DNA of 64,000 bases, taken from contig QANZ01016236.1 of the NCBI GenBank assembly GCA_003254925.1, positions 97,230-161,229 on the forward strand, read 5' to 3'. Positions 23,891 through 35,700 of this stretch are shown here, piece after piece (the stretch's first letter is position 1; each line of letters opens with the position of its first letter). The notes under the pieces are model-generated. The model saw nothing but the letters and a program-made list of their open reading frames with translations. It had not been told where the DNA came from and did no database searches. This DNA comes from Chamaecrista fasciculata. Taxonomy: Eukaryota > Streptophyta > Magnoliopsida > Fabales > Fabaceae. The translations under genes were made by a program, and so were the position numbers.

Positions 23891-24578
23891 TTGTATATAA
23901 ATGTATATAGGTAATAGATTTGTTTAGGAGTTCTTATTGCCTAATGAACCTATTAATTGTTAGAGTTGATGGAAATCTTAAGAAAAGTACATGATTAGTG
24001 ATTGCGTCCAAAAGTAAGAAGAATAAATTAATAAGAAGCAATATTGTGGAGTTGTGAAATTATAGGAAGAAGGTTGAAACTTGGAACAAATTATAAATAT
24101 ATATATATATAATTAAATATGATGGAATTCAAGAAATTCATTTATAATTTACAAAGTTGTGAATTTTATTTTTGTTGTTGATGTGAGAATTTTTTTAGTA
24201 AGTAGTCTATAAATATTTTTATAAACAGTTATCGAATTCAAAGAGATATTTTAATTTTGGTGAATTTTTAAATCCAACTTGGCTAAATTTTTTCTCATAA
24301 AAAAAAGAGATGAGATAACTATGAAGTGATACGAGATGATGACCATGATGACGAGTAATGAGTGAACATCAGGAAACCGAAATTTCCATGAATCCATTCA
24401 TGGTAGAACATGTGATTGGAATATATTATTTAAAAGACAATGATATATTTGTTTATAATAAAAATTTTAAATTTTTTTAATATTTTATTAAGACTCTCAT
24501 ATCTATAAATTTTATTTTTATATTTTAATCATGTAAGAACTATCTTTGGTATCCTCTTTTTTCCATATTAAAAATTAA

Positions 24579-25076
24579 GATAAATTATACTTTGGTATCC
24601 TGTAGTTTGACCCTATTTCACTTTGATACTCTGTGGTTTGAAACTTAACACTTTGATACCCTGAGATTTTGACAGTTAACACATTGGTACCCTCAATTAT
24701 TTTTCTGTCAAATTTTAACAGAATATTCCACCATATTCCACCTGCCACATCTAAACTCAATTTACCCCAACATTAAACCTAACGGAAGATCAAAGACAAC
24801 CTCAGAGGAACAAGAAAATCTCGTCTCCATCCCAGAAGCTTCCCTGAGTCTCTCGTTAAAGGCTGCTTGCATAGGTTTAATGTTGGGGTAAATTGAGTTT
24901 AGATGTGGCAGGTGGAATATGGTGGAATATTCTGTTAAAATTGGACAGAAAAATAATTGAGGGTACCAATGTGTTAACTGTCAAAACCTTAAGGTACCAA
25001 AGTGTCAAGTTTCAAACCACAAGGTACTAAAGTGAAATAGGGTCAAACTACAAGGTACCAAAATGTAATTTACTCT
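24579..25076. mobile_element. Mutator-type MITE with long inverted repeats
   Basis: This 498-bp element has arms of about 200 bp: 'GATAAATTATACTTTGGTA' on the left, and 'AGAGTAAATTACATTTTGG' as complement of the right end. It is flanked by the direct repeat AAAAATTAA (24570-24578 and 25077-25085). A 9-bp target duplication with long inverted repeats fits the Mutator superfamily. Its inner arms repeat the same 65-bp phrase about 'CCACCATATTCCACCTGCC'. It is noncoding. Confidence 0.8.
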
Positions 25077-25089
25077 AAAAATTAAGTAA

Positions 25090-26330
25090 GCATGGTCCTT
25101 CAATTTGTCTTTGACAACTCAATTTGCACACTTTATTTATTATAGGATAACATTATAATAGTTTGTATTTTTATCATTTATTATTTTTAATGTTAATTTT
25201 TTTTTCTAAATAATAAATTCAGAATTATTTGTACTATCTAAATAAGAATTTGTTTAATTACTGAAATTTAAATTATAGCAATTTGACATTTTTATTTTTA
25301 TCCAAACAAGTTATTTCGAATATCAGAAATTGAAATTGTGGCAGTTTAAATTTAGGTCAAAGTGTACTTTTCATTTTATAATTTTTATAATTTTTGTTCT
25401 TTCAATCAACTACGTGTAAGTTATACTTTATTTCCTGCAATAAATTGAATAATTAATCAATGATTTTTTTTTTGTCATCGAATTTGTTAATCTAGGGCTA
25501 ATTATATATCACTTTTGTGTCTTTTATTCTCAATTGAATCTTCAAAACGATCTTCTAATTAAGGCTAAATTTTTAAAACCGTGTTCTTCGGTTGTATTGA
25601 AAATGATATATGTTTACTTTTTTTGCCTGAAAAGATGAGATTTTATAAATGAGATAAGACTGATAGTTAAAATTCGTGACAAATTTGAAATTTTAAAATG
25701 TATATTACTGGTTGAAAGAATAATACAAAATGTGTTTTATAAAATAGGACATTTACAAGAGCTGAAACAGAAAATTACATACCAAACGTTAACGGTTAAA
25801 CCTAAAATATTAACAGCTAAGCCGAGCATCCCATTCCACTCGATGCGGGGCCTTGCCCTCTCACACTACCCCCCAAGCCCTATCATAGCACCGCCCTCGA
25901 ATGCCGATGTCTTGTCAGCTACACTCTACGACACTTATAATTTTATCTTTGAGGGACTAAATTGAAAATCCTACCATATTGTAGGGACGGAATCGTGAGC
26001 TTACTTCACAAGGAATTGAAGGTTAACTAGATAATCCTCACAATACACGTTGTCTTCCGGTAAAACTCTCATAAAACTCATCCCCCATTCTATATCTTTT
26101 TTTGGCTTTTAGTTACGACCAAGTGGCCAAGAGTTTAATCCTTATCACACTCCAATTTCTGGATTAAAATTTAATTTCGCATGAAATCTTTGAGGTAATA
26201 AGTCGGGCATGTGATATTTCTTTTCAAAATGACATGCTTTAAGATAGACAAATAACTTATTCACGGACCTTAATGCAATCAAACAAAATTTTTGCAAAAA
26301 AATTGAAAAAAAAAATTTGCACGCGAGGCA
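25090..26330. other. Intergenic region
   Basis: No gene recognised. A GC-richer patch at about 25800-25960 is open in one + frame (25732-25965) but has no recognisable domain. A phrase near 26125-26150 recurs in PPT1 intron 5. Confidence 0.4.
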
Positions 26331-26354
26331 CACTACAAGAAAAAACAGAAATAG

Positions 26355-26825
26355 CTACGGAGATTTGCTACGGAAAATTTTCCTAGCTATTCTCTAGCTA
26401 ATTAGCTGCGGATTAGCTGCGGAAAAAAATTCTGTAGCTAAATTCAAGAAAGTGAGTGGCGCGCAAATGCGGGAAATTTTTGCTACCGATTAGCTACGGA
26501 ATTGCTACGAAATATTCCGTATCTAAAAAAATTCCGTAGCTAACGTTAATAGCTACGGAAAATTCCCGTAGCTAATGGGTTTTTAAAAAAGATCAATGTT
26601 TTGCTATGGATTAGCTAGGGAAAATTTCCGTAGCTAATTGTTTTTTAAAAATGATCAAAATTTTGCTATGGATTAGCTACGGAAAATTTCTGCAGCTAAT
26701 GATTTTTTAAAAAAGATCAAAGTTTTGCTATGGATTAGCTGCGGAAATAGTCCGTAGCTAAATGACTTTTTTAAAAATTATAAAGTTTTGCTACGGATTA
26801 GCTATGGATACTTTCCATAGCTATT
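26355..26825. repeat. CACTA left subterminal repeat array
   Basis: Many direct and inverted copies of an 8-15 bp unit resembling TAGCTACGGA and its complement TCCGTAGCTA occur at irregular spacing. Spacing and orientation vary, as expected for transposase-binding subterminal repeats and unlike a CRISPR array. Confidence 0.9.
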
Positions 26826-26879
26826 TTCTTCTTTTTCTTTTTCCAAATCCATCTAAACCCTATTACTACTTGTAATATT

Positions 26880-28190
26880 TTCACAAAAAAACTTACTATT
26901 AGGTCCTTAAATTTATACCAATTCTACTAATTTGGATAATTGAAATATAGAAATTGATTTTTAAAATATTTCAATTGTTAATTATTTGATCGTAATTGAT
27001 GAATTTATCTTTGAATTTGAACTAATTTATACATTTTGGTCCCTGAATTTATATTGAATTTTTATTTTTTAATCTCTTAATTTGACCCAAAAACCAAATT
27101 GTTGACAATTACAATAATTTTGTTTTTAAAAAAAGGCAAAACACCCTTTCGTGCCCCTAACGTTTACGGTGATTTTCAGTTATGCCTCTAATGTTTCATT
27201 TGTGTCAGTTGTGCCCCAATGTGAAACGTTAGTTTCAATTATGCTCCCAATTTCAATCATCCATAAACAAAACACCATTTTCGCACGATTTGAGCTCGGT
27301 TTTGATCAGATTTCATATGGGTTTTAATTTTCGGACATCACAAACTTAATTCCTTGGATCAATTTCAAAGATTAAGCTCAAAATAGCCCCAAATCCGAAG
27401 AAAATCGGACCCGATGAACCCCAAAAAGGACCAAAACGAAATGCAGCAATACAAAGCATTTTCCTCAAAATTTCCATGTGCAAAATTTGCCTTAGGAGCC
27501 GAAAATGAGTACCCATAAACTCATTTATCAAAACAAACTGTAATACAATAATTTTATGTTTTTATGTTTTTTTATGGTCTTACAGATCGACAATTGTCTA
27601 AATATGTTGGGTCAAAGTGAACAACAATAGTCTTACAAAACGACAATGATTTTACACTTTGACTAATATTTTGGTATCGCTAGAAAACGAAAGGGTCAAC
27701 TGGCGATGTTGAGATTCCTCATTCGAAGGGCTCAAGAATTTTACATTTCATTTCTTTTATGTCATAATTGATAATTGAATAAATAATCCAAAAAAATTTA
27801 AATAAAATGAGTTAACAAAATGTTGCTTGGTCTTTATTGAGAACTTGAAAGCTTAGGGTTTACGGTTTAGGGTTCTTGTAATTGGTTTAATTGGTTTTTT
27901 TTTATACTTGGTTCAAATTTATAAGAGAAAATCTATTATTTAGTTTTTCAATTTATCAATGAAAAGTCTTTGGGAACCAAAATATAAAAATTCAATATAA
28001 ATTCAGAGATTAAAAAGTATTAATTTAGTATAAATTCAAGGACTAAAAATATAAAATTAGTTCAAATTAAGGGACAAAAAATTGACAATTAAAATATTTC
28101 AGGGACCAAATCATGTATTTTAGGGACCAAATCATATATTTTAATTATTCAATGACTAATTAATTGACTAGGTGTTAATTCAAAAGCAAA
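26880..28190. repeat. Fold-back element nested in the CACTA element
   Basis: The left arm (about 26885-27115; 'TTGGTCCCTGAATTTATAT', 'AATTTGAACTAATTTATAC') is matched in reverse complement by about 27910-28140 ('ATATAAATTCAGAGATTAA', 'AAATTAGTTCAAATTAAGG', 'AGGGACCAAATCAT'). The interior holds another repeat-like block at 27130-27290 that recurs at 54590-54715. The arms are diverged by eye, so this is an old insertion. Confidence 0.55.
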
Positions 28191-28254
28191 TAATATATTT
28201 TGAGTGAATCCCTCCTTTTTTTTTTCACTCAATCCCTCCAAATCTTTCAAGTTC

Positions 28255-28541
28255 CCAAGACTCCCAATCTAAACCCTAAAACTTTCACTCCTTTGAAAAA
28301 TCACGTTTCATTCCATCTGCCTTTTCACGTTTCACTCTTTCTCTCTCTCGCTGAAATCCTCCATTCGCCGCTTCGGTTCACCGCCTCCGTCAACCATCGT
28401 TCGTCGCCGTCATTTGCTGTACTGCCTCCGTTTGCCTCTGTTTTGCAGCGTTTGCAGCGTTCCTCTTCGTCGTTTGCTGTACTCTCCCAAGCCTCTCTTC
28501 GTCGCCAGTCGCCACAGCCACTTCTCTTCAACGAAGCTTCA
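28255..28541 (+). promoter_or_regulatory. 5' UTR-like leader exon inside the CACTA element
   Basis: A pyrimidine-rich, relatively GC-rich stretch with AAACCCTAAAAC (telo-box-like, near 28273) and a CTTTCTCTCTCTCGCTG tract reads like a plant housekeeping 5' UTR. It ends in a good donor, CTTCAG|GTATGT, at 28541/28542. It may be the noncoding first exon of the transposase gene starting at 30691, or a captured host promoter. There is no transcript evidence. Confidence 0.4.
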
Positions 28542-30690
28542 GGTATGTCTCCGGGTTTCCTATTCTGATTTCACCTTCACCATTTGTCTCCGGTTTCCCT
28601 ATTCTCATCTAGTCTTCCAAATTCATATCTAAATATGCTGTACTCTCCCAAACCTCTGTTTGTATTTGTTGCCTTCAAGGTGTTTGCGTTATTTCCTGAA
28701 CCAATTTCTAATGCTAAATTGCTAATATTGTTGATATTTGAGAGTATTGTTGATATTTCCTGAACCAATTTCCTGAACCTCTGTTTGTATTTGTTAATAT
28801 AGTATTATATAAGGCCTCTAGGAGACAACGTGGGATATATATATATATATATGGGAAAAATTAAAGTTGTTGGCACTGTTGAAACATACCAAGATCAGAG
28901 TTCAACCTTTTTTATCTCACAGCTTTTACTTGCAGTGGAAATGTGACAGAAGATAGTGGTAAAAGGAGGCAAAAATAGAGAGAGAGTACTCTAGTGCAAA
29001 AAAAACCCTTCTAGATTGAGAGGAAAAAAATAGAAGCTGTTGGTTATTCATTATCATTTAAATTATGTCAGATTGGCTAACTTGACATTCACGAATTAAT
29101 TTATCCATTATATACTTGTTAAGTGCTATTAATCTCTGCTGAAATAGTTGCATGAAACACAGATATAGCAATAGATACGGAGACAAGTCATGAACATGAA
29201 TTTATTGACACATTATATTCTTAAATGGTCACTATTTCCTTTATTTTCTTGGAATCCTCTGGCTTTTTCTACACAGCCAAACAGTGATTGCTTCCTCTTG
29301 TGAATGTTCCTTTTGTTTCTGCGGCAAAGAGAAGTTATGCCAATGATGTCCTGTAGCTTGTGTTTTTTTGCATGTCTCAATTTCAGAATATTTGAGTTCA
29401 GTAGTGGCTTTCTTATATATGTTGACAACATTGGGTCTCTTGCTGATTTTTGGGACAAAGTGGAAATAGCTGTCACCGGACACACTGTTCCATGAAATAA
29501 AATAGTAATGCTTGTTAAACTTTTTCTTTTTGTTTATCTGTTATATAAAAATGATTGATAAATACTTTTTATAGTATTTGAGTAATAATTTTTGTTTTGT
29601 AAATCTTTTAACAAGTATTTTCTAACTGTTAAATTATTTAACATATATATAAAGAGATAGATGGAAAAAGTTAGAAGTATTATAATGATTAATAATTATG
29701 AATGATAGTATCATTATTTTTTTAAGAAAAGTATTTGTACATGTCTATGCTTTTGAGAGATATATATAAGTTTTCGCCACTTTCCTATAACAAAACTTTT
29801 TGTTTAAATGCTAGTTTTTCATGGTTTCCATGTTGTTTTGGTGGCTGAAACTTTGGACTGTTTTGGTGACGTTTTAAGCACACTTTGAAGCTAGTTTTGA
29901 TACTTTTTCAAGTGCCTATGTACTTATTTATTCTTTGGCATAATGCTTTCTTGATTTTGGCATTAGCAAGTTAATTTTGTTTCTTTCTTTGTTTGTGATA
30001 CACTTCTCAACTTTTATTAATTTGCGCTTTTGATTTAAGTGTTTTACATAGTGTTTTAGAATTGGTTAATATATTTTTCATTACCTTGGCTCAATAAAAT
30101 GATGATTTACACTTCTCAACTTTTATTATTTCCTGCTGTTTTTTTTTTAAATAACTTTCAAGACATTGTTTTGTCAGGTAGTTGCAAAGTGTTTGTTTGC
30201 TTTCCAAGAGATTTGGACCTTAGAGGCAAGCACATCAGAGGAAGCAGCTAGGGAGAGGCAAGCACCTTAGTTGCAAATTTTATTGAATGTAACTTGTGAT
30301 GTTGCTGTCCTTGTTCCATTTCTATTATGGTCCTTGGTGTTATTTACGTTTTAGTCCTTATTTCAATTCTGTTTTAGTCCATGTTGGATTTCTGTTTTAG
30401 TCCCTATATTGTTCACGTTTTAGTCCCTGTTTTAGAAAATTGAAATCTTGATGCCATGTGTATTTTTGCCTCACTTGTGTTCCCTTTTATCTCAATCAAT
30501 ATTTATCCCTAATTTTAGTTCTGCCATCTTACTGTACACTTAAACACCCATTTTCTCATGTTTTGTTTCATGTTTATTTATTTGTTCACCTCCTTTTTTT
30601 AGACTTGTTTGTAGGTATAAAACAAATTTGTTTCCTTCTCTCTCTTTTTTTGTGTTTGGCTTATAAAGTCTTAGTTGGATTTTAGATAAA

Positions 30691-30902
30691 ATGAGACCCG
30701 ATCGAAGTTGGATTTTAAGAAGAAAGGACCCCACTGGTCATCTAACAGAAGAATTCATGAATGGAATTGACGAGTTTATGAAACTTGTTACCGAAGAAGT
30801 TCCGATGAATATTGATTCAGCGGGTCGAATTCTTTGTCCATGTCGAAGATGTAAGAATCGTGTCAGAATAGACTGATGTACTTTGGAAGAACATCTATAC
30901 TC
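30691..30902 (+). pseudogene. CACTA transposase, N-terminal transposase-associated domain, broken
   Basis: From the ATG at 30691 the frame reads about 61 residues with the pattern of the plant transposase-associated domain: 'RSWILRRKDPTGHLTEEF' near the start and a cysteine cluster LCPCRRCKNR at the end. This domain starts TNP2-like CACTA transposases. A TGA at 30874-30876 stops the frame just after RVRID. The same frame then continues with CTLEEHLY, so the stop appears to be a point mutation. The assembly gap at 30903-31079 follows and the right subterminal array begins directly after it, so nearly all of the transposase is missing. Confidence 0.8.
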
Positions 30903-31079
30903 NNNNNNNNNNNNNNNNNNNNNNNNNNNNNNNNNNNNNNNNNNNNNNNNNNNNNNNNNNNNNNNNNNNNNNNNNNNNNNNNNNNNNNNNNNNNNNNNNN
31001 NNNNNNNNNNNNNNNNNNNNNNNNNNNNNNNNNNNNNNNNNNNNNNNNNNNNNNNNNNNNNNNNNNNNNNNNNNNNNNN
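30903..31079. other. Assembly gap (177 N)
   Basis: A run of N within the CACTA element, between the transposase remnant and the right subterminal array. Its length may be an estimate. Repetitive sequence probably caused the break. Confidence 0.99.
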
Positions 31080-31575
31080 ATTAGCTACGGATTAGCTATG
31101 AATCAGCTATGGAAATTAGCTACGGATTAGCTATGAATTAGCTATGGAAATTAGCTACGGATTAGCTATGCATCAGCTACGGAAATTAGCTGCGGATTAG
31201 CTATGAATTAGCTACAGAAGTTAGCTACGGATTAGCTAGGGGTTTTACTTGCTTTGTTAAATGAATAGCTACAGATTAGCTACGAATTAGCTACGGATAT
31301 AAAAATTTACCTAGGGAATAGCTACGGAATTAGCTGCGGGTCATCCATAGCAAATTAGCTACGGACATGATAATTTGATCTCCAAAAACGTTGCTACGGA
31401 TTAGCTACGGAATAGCTACGGATTTGCCACGGATTTGCTACGGATTTGCTACGGAAAATTCCGTAGCTAATTAGCGACCGCCCAAAAGCTACGGACGATT
31501 CCGTAGCTAATCCGTAGCTAACCTAGTTAGCTACGGATTAGCTACGGATTAGCTACGGAATCGCCCGTAGCTAAT
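31080..31575. repeat. CACTA right subterminal repeat array
   Basis: Dense copies of TTAGCTACGGATTAGCTA-like units with spacings of about 10-35 bp, ending in inverted versions (CCGTAGCTAATC) just before the terminal CACTA motif. It begins directly after the gap. Confidence 0.9.
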
Positions 31576-31594
31576 CTCGTTTTTTCTTGTAGTG

Positions 31595-32281
31595 ATATAT
31601 TTATAGATTGTGCTTACATGTTAGAAATGCATGTTGTGAACTTGTGTTTGAAGTATGTTGTTGAGTGGGGGACTATGGTTCAAGTAGAGAGTTACAATCC
31701 TACTGAGAATCTCCCCAGATTCTCACCCTACAACTTCTCAGTGTGTGAGTGCACGTTCATAGTCGTCATGTTCGTGCTGGAAGCTGTGCTGGAGTGTCAG
31801 AGTTAGATAGATTTTATTTTGATTGTATTCTGAGATGGGCCCTGTGTGGCTTTTGGAGAGGCTGAGCCTCATGTATTTTTAGTTTCAATTTGGGCCATGT
31901 ATCACTATTTTCTTATTTGATATAGAATTATCCTTTATTTGATAAGGATGTTACAATTCGTAGGGATGAAATTAAAGCTACGAGTCATTTTTAACGAGCC
32001 ATTTTTCTGTTTAGTTGGGATCATCAACAAATGATATCAATTCGAAGTCAAAGTGCGTTTGAAATTAAAAGTAAAAAATTACGTAAAATTAAATCCTCAA
32101 TAAAGTGAAAAATTCGAGCCAGAGAAAAATAATGATTTTATGCTTGTATTGATTAGATAGAAAATTTTATTTTCCTTATAAAGCTAGAAAATTAAATACA
32201 TTTTCAACATGAGATTATGAACTGATAATAGATGTCGTAATGGATACAGAGTGTACGTTTGCTAGATCTTGAACTTTTGCT
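31595..32281. other. Spacer downstream of ankyrin gene 1
   Basis: No gene recognised. A stretch near 31980-32070 resembles the dispersed repeat of 1376-1740. The 3' UTR of the reverse-strand ankyrin gene probably lies in the last few hundred bases. Confidence 0.4.
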
Positions 32282-34698
32282 TTACTTCTTCGTATTGTAT
32301 AATCCATTATCGTTGTTATGTGGAAGATTGTCTTCTTTTCCTTTTCCTTTTCCATTGAGAACAACATCATGCCTCCCGTAAAACAAAAAGAGAATAATCA
32401 TTATAAAGAGCTCCCCAACATGACGAAAGAAAGGAAGGCGAGTTCCAAGGGGAAATCTTGCTAAAATGCGAACAAACAAGATGAAAAGGATAAAAATAAG
32501 CCCAATCCCAGTTACAAAATCAGCAAGCAAACGATTATTGCTCACTTCCAAACGTGTAGCAGCCAGAAATGCGACAGGCATTGTTACAAGAGCTAAGTAC
32601 ACAAAAAACTTTGCCAATCGATACACTCCTTCAGCAGAACGACGATCAACTATTCGGACCCAAATAAGAATGGCAGAACCGAGGGTGGAGCTGTACATAG
32701 CTATTGAGTTAAAAACCATGAATACATTGAACAATGTTTCATGTGCCAACACTGCCATGCCTTTCTTTCTTGGGTCTTGTGCGTCAGAACCATATACACC
32801 CCCTGGAATTGTAAAACCAGCTGCAAATGTTAGTGTTACTATCAATACTCCTACGATTATTAGAGTTTCAGCTGCATCCTTCACATTCCAATCCACATGA
32901 GGTACTCTATTTTTTGCAATTGGAAGCTTGTTTAGCCTCAGGGGAACTCCAGCACTTCCCAAGATCACTTCACATAGAAACTAGATGGAAATTTAAAGGA
33001 AATGATATAGTAAGCTTCTCATATATATATAATTTGACAGAGTTAAAAGAAACAAATATTTGGCTTGCATGGTAGACTTGTAAGTATTCCATTATTTATC
33101 TTGTAGGTGTTTTAGCCCTTGTTGGATAAATCATTATTAGGAAAATTTTATGCTTGTTATGAGAATTAGTGAACCATAAAATATATGAGTGAATGATATT
33201 TTAAGATAAGAAAAAACAAATATGTATTTTTTTTTTGTACAATCAAGGGGCCTAAGCAAAACAAATATGTATTTTAATTTTACCTGTTGACGTGTTTTTG
33301 GAATATTGGAATTGAACCAAACAATATCTCGAGCAGTGAAACCATCTTTATTGATTGAGTTCACTTCAACCCTCTTATCTCGTGACAAGGCTAACAGAGT
33401 CCAGGGACAAAATTTTTCTGAAGCCAAATGTAGTGGGGTGTTTCCTTTACTGTCTCTCGCATTCAACATTGAAGTATCAATCTTGGGGTTTCTCAATAGA
33501 TATTTTACCACAATATTTTTTCCATTTTTTGCTGCAACATGAAGAATATTTTGACCCCTTTTATTAAGCAAGATCTTGGGGTGAGGCCATTCTTGCCGAA
33601 GCAATTCTTTTACGACATCAAGATGGCCCACTTTGCAAGCAATATGAATAGGAGAGTCCTTCTTATGGTTGAATTTAAAGCCTTCATAAGGGCATCTGTT
33701 TAATATAATGCGAACACCTTCTACATAACCAGTGTGTGCTGCAAAATGAAGAGCAGTTCCCCCATCAACATCCCTTAGATCCAATAGGCTTGGTCTCATA
33801 TTCACTATCTCTTTTAACATGGCTATAATTTGTACAAATAAATGATCAGTTAAAAATCAATGTTTATATTATATTACATTATATAAGAAATTAAATCAGA
33901 AATGAATTACATACCCGATTTACAAAATAATATGGCAGCATGAATTGGAGAGTTATCTGAAAGTGTTGGAGGAGATCCATGTGATGGGAATGGAATTGGC
34001 AAGAGAAGGTGAAGTATTTTGAGATCCCCAGTCTCAACTGCCATATAGAGTGGTGATGGTGTATTGAATTTGACCACACTATGAGTATGAGCCACATCTT
34101 GATCAGAACTCAAAAGCAAACTAACCCCATCAAAATGTTTGCTTATTACAGCTTCGTGCAGAGGCGTGTTTCCATACTTATTCGTTACTCGTGTGATTTT
34201 TTCATCTTCTCCTTCTGATGAGTTGGACACATTTTGTGTCAAAATGACCTTCATGACTTGTAAACTCTTAGCTCTGGCAGCAACATGAAGTGGAGTATCA
34301 CCTTTGTTGCTTCTTATAGTCAGATCAAACTCAGGAAATGCAGAAGCAATCAGCTTTGCGATGTTGTCTCTCCCAAATTCAGCAGCAACATGAAGCACTG
34401 TATCACCCCCTGGAGTAGTGATTTTACAAACAAGCTCTTTAGACAAAGGTGCTTGCTTTCGTTCACATAGTGCCTCCAATACGTCAACAAAGGCATCCAT
34501 GTTGCCATCACGAACAGCCTCGTACATTTCCCGACTCATCAGAACTTCCTTTTCCTCCAATACGTCGTGTAAGTGGAATAATGTCTTGTTCTTGAGGCTT
34601 TCCACTCGCGCTGAACATCTCTCCCATCTGCTCTTTGATTCTCGTGAATCATCTTTATTATTATTATTCGCTTCAATTTCCACAACATTATGATCCAT
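32282..34698 (-). CDS. Ankyrin-repeat PGG-domain membrane protein, gene 1 (three exons)
   Basis: Exons on the reverse strand are 34698-33915, 33822-33284 and 32980-32282, with GT..AG borders and phases that fit, giving 673 residues without a break. The first two exons encode about nine ankyrin repeats; examples are GDTVLHVAAEFGRDNIAKL, GDTPLHVAARAKSLQVMKV and GNTPLHLASEKF. Exon 3 encodes the PGG domain: NVKDAAETLIIVGV from 473, the PGG signature at 500-502 (FTIPGGVYG), and four hydrophobic segments ending in a short basic, Lys/Gly-rich tail. This is the plant ACD6/ITN1-like family of plasma or internal membrane proteins, several linked to defence and salt or ABA signalling; the role of this copy is unknown. 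The start ATG at 34698 matches the paralogue at 48720. Exon 2 is 539 bp, as in both paralogues. Confidence 0.9.
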
Positions 34699-35692
34699 AT
34701 ATATGGAATTAATTAATCTCTGAGGGCTAAATCAAAATCAAAGGAAAATTGATTCGGCAATATGCACACATGTTGTTGAAGATTATTTGTAAGCTAATGT
34801 GGAGGGAGCCTTATATATATATTATGGAATTTAAATTTGAATTAACAAACTTGTTTAGGTCAATTCAAGTCAATAAACAAAATACTTTTACGTAAATATA
34901 ATATAACACTACAGGTAGCACTCATTGTCTGAACATGTTGATTATTTTCTGTAGGGAAAAGTACTAATTTGGTCCCTCCAATGATATGAATGAAGGAAGA
35001 CACGTGGGGTAATCTTTGATAAAGTGAATAGTGTGTGAGTAGCTCAAACACTTTGGAGTTTCTAGTGTAGTGTCACTTTTGTATTCTCAACCACGTTAAA
35101 TTTTTTTGTCTACTAATTTATTATTTTGCTCATTTGAACCATTATTTTCAATAGTCTCCACCAATGTTTGAACTTGAAACCTTAGCTATGAAGATTGAAA
35201 TATCTACCACTCTAAATAGCTACTTATAGATTCAGAAATCAGGCAAGCTACTATCGTATATAAGATAGATTCCTAGAAAAGAGTGATCACACCTTCCTTC
35301 CTAGCAACTATATATATTACCTTTCTACCAAAAAAAAAAAACTATATATATTTTTATTCTTTTTACAATTTTGATGCTTTAGATTTCTCAAAAGTTTCAT
35401 TTATTGGTTATAATTATTGAATGTGGTCATATCTCTCTCATTTCAATTTCGAATGTGATGAGTCCCGAGCTATATGTTACTTTTTATGAGTAATTTATTT
35501 GTCCAATTCGAGTCGTTAGCAAACAATGTCAAATTGAACTCTGAAAGTAGGTCATTCATTTCATATGAGCGAAGTTGATTATATTTTTCTCATTACAAGT
35601 TTGATTATGATGAATTCAGAACTACAAGTTATTATTGATGAACTTTTTTTTTCTGCCAGTTAATATTGTTAGTATATTAGGGCAAATCGAGC
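34699..35692. other. Upstream region of ankyrin gene 1
   Basis: A TATATATATATTA stretch near 34813 lies about 115 bp before the reverse-strand ATG and may serve as TATA region. The 34730-34870 part resembles the upstream region of the paralogue at 48770-48910. Parts of 35150-35230 are vaguely SINE-like, and 35390-35690 belongs to a dispersed degenerate repeat. Confidence 0.45.
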
Positions 35693-35700
35693 CCAAAAGT

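Larger units (their letters stand above)
26331..31594 (+). mobile_element. CACTA (En/Spm) DNA transposon, defective
   Basis: The left end is CACTACAAGAAAAAAC at 26331-26346, and the complement of the right end (31579-31594) is the same 16 bp. Both ends are followed by dense subterminal arrays of 'GCTACGGATTAGCTA'-like units: about 26355-26825 on the left and 31080-31575 on the right. Such arrays are the known binding sites of the TNPA-like protein in this superfamily. The length is about 5.26 kb including a 177-base gap. Flanking trinucleotides (GCA left, ATA right) do not match, so the expected 3-bp duplication is lost or the ends come from different copies. The only coding remnant is the start of a TNP2-type transposase at 30691. 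Confidence 0.9.

Noticed and set aside
25732-25965. 77-residue + frame in a GC-richer patch
   Set aside because: No recognisable domain, splice context or relatives in the window.
28200-28632. Ser/Arg-rich frames at 28.2-28.6 kb as a gene
   Set aside because: They look like a UTR-type CT-rich leader, with frames open by composition in several phases and no recognisable domain.
26355-31575. Regularly recurring GCTACGGATTAGC units resembling a CRISPR-like array
   Set aside because: They occur in both orientations at uneven spacing next to CACTA ends in a plant genome; they are transposon subterminal repeats.
32466-32900. 144-residue + strand frame, and a similar one at 46390-46863
   Set aside because: Both are antisense shadows of the PGG-domain exons of the reverse-strand ankyrin genes.
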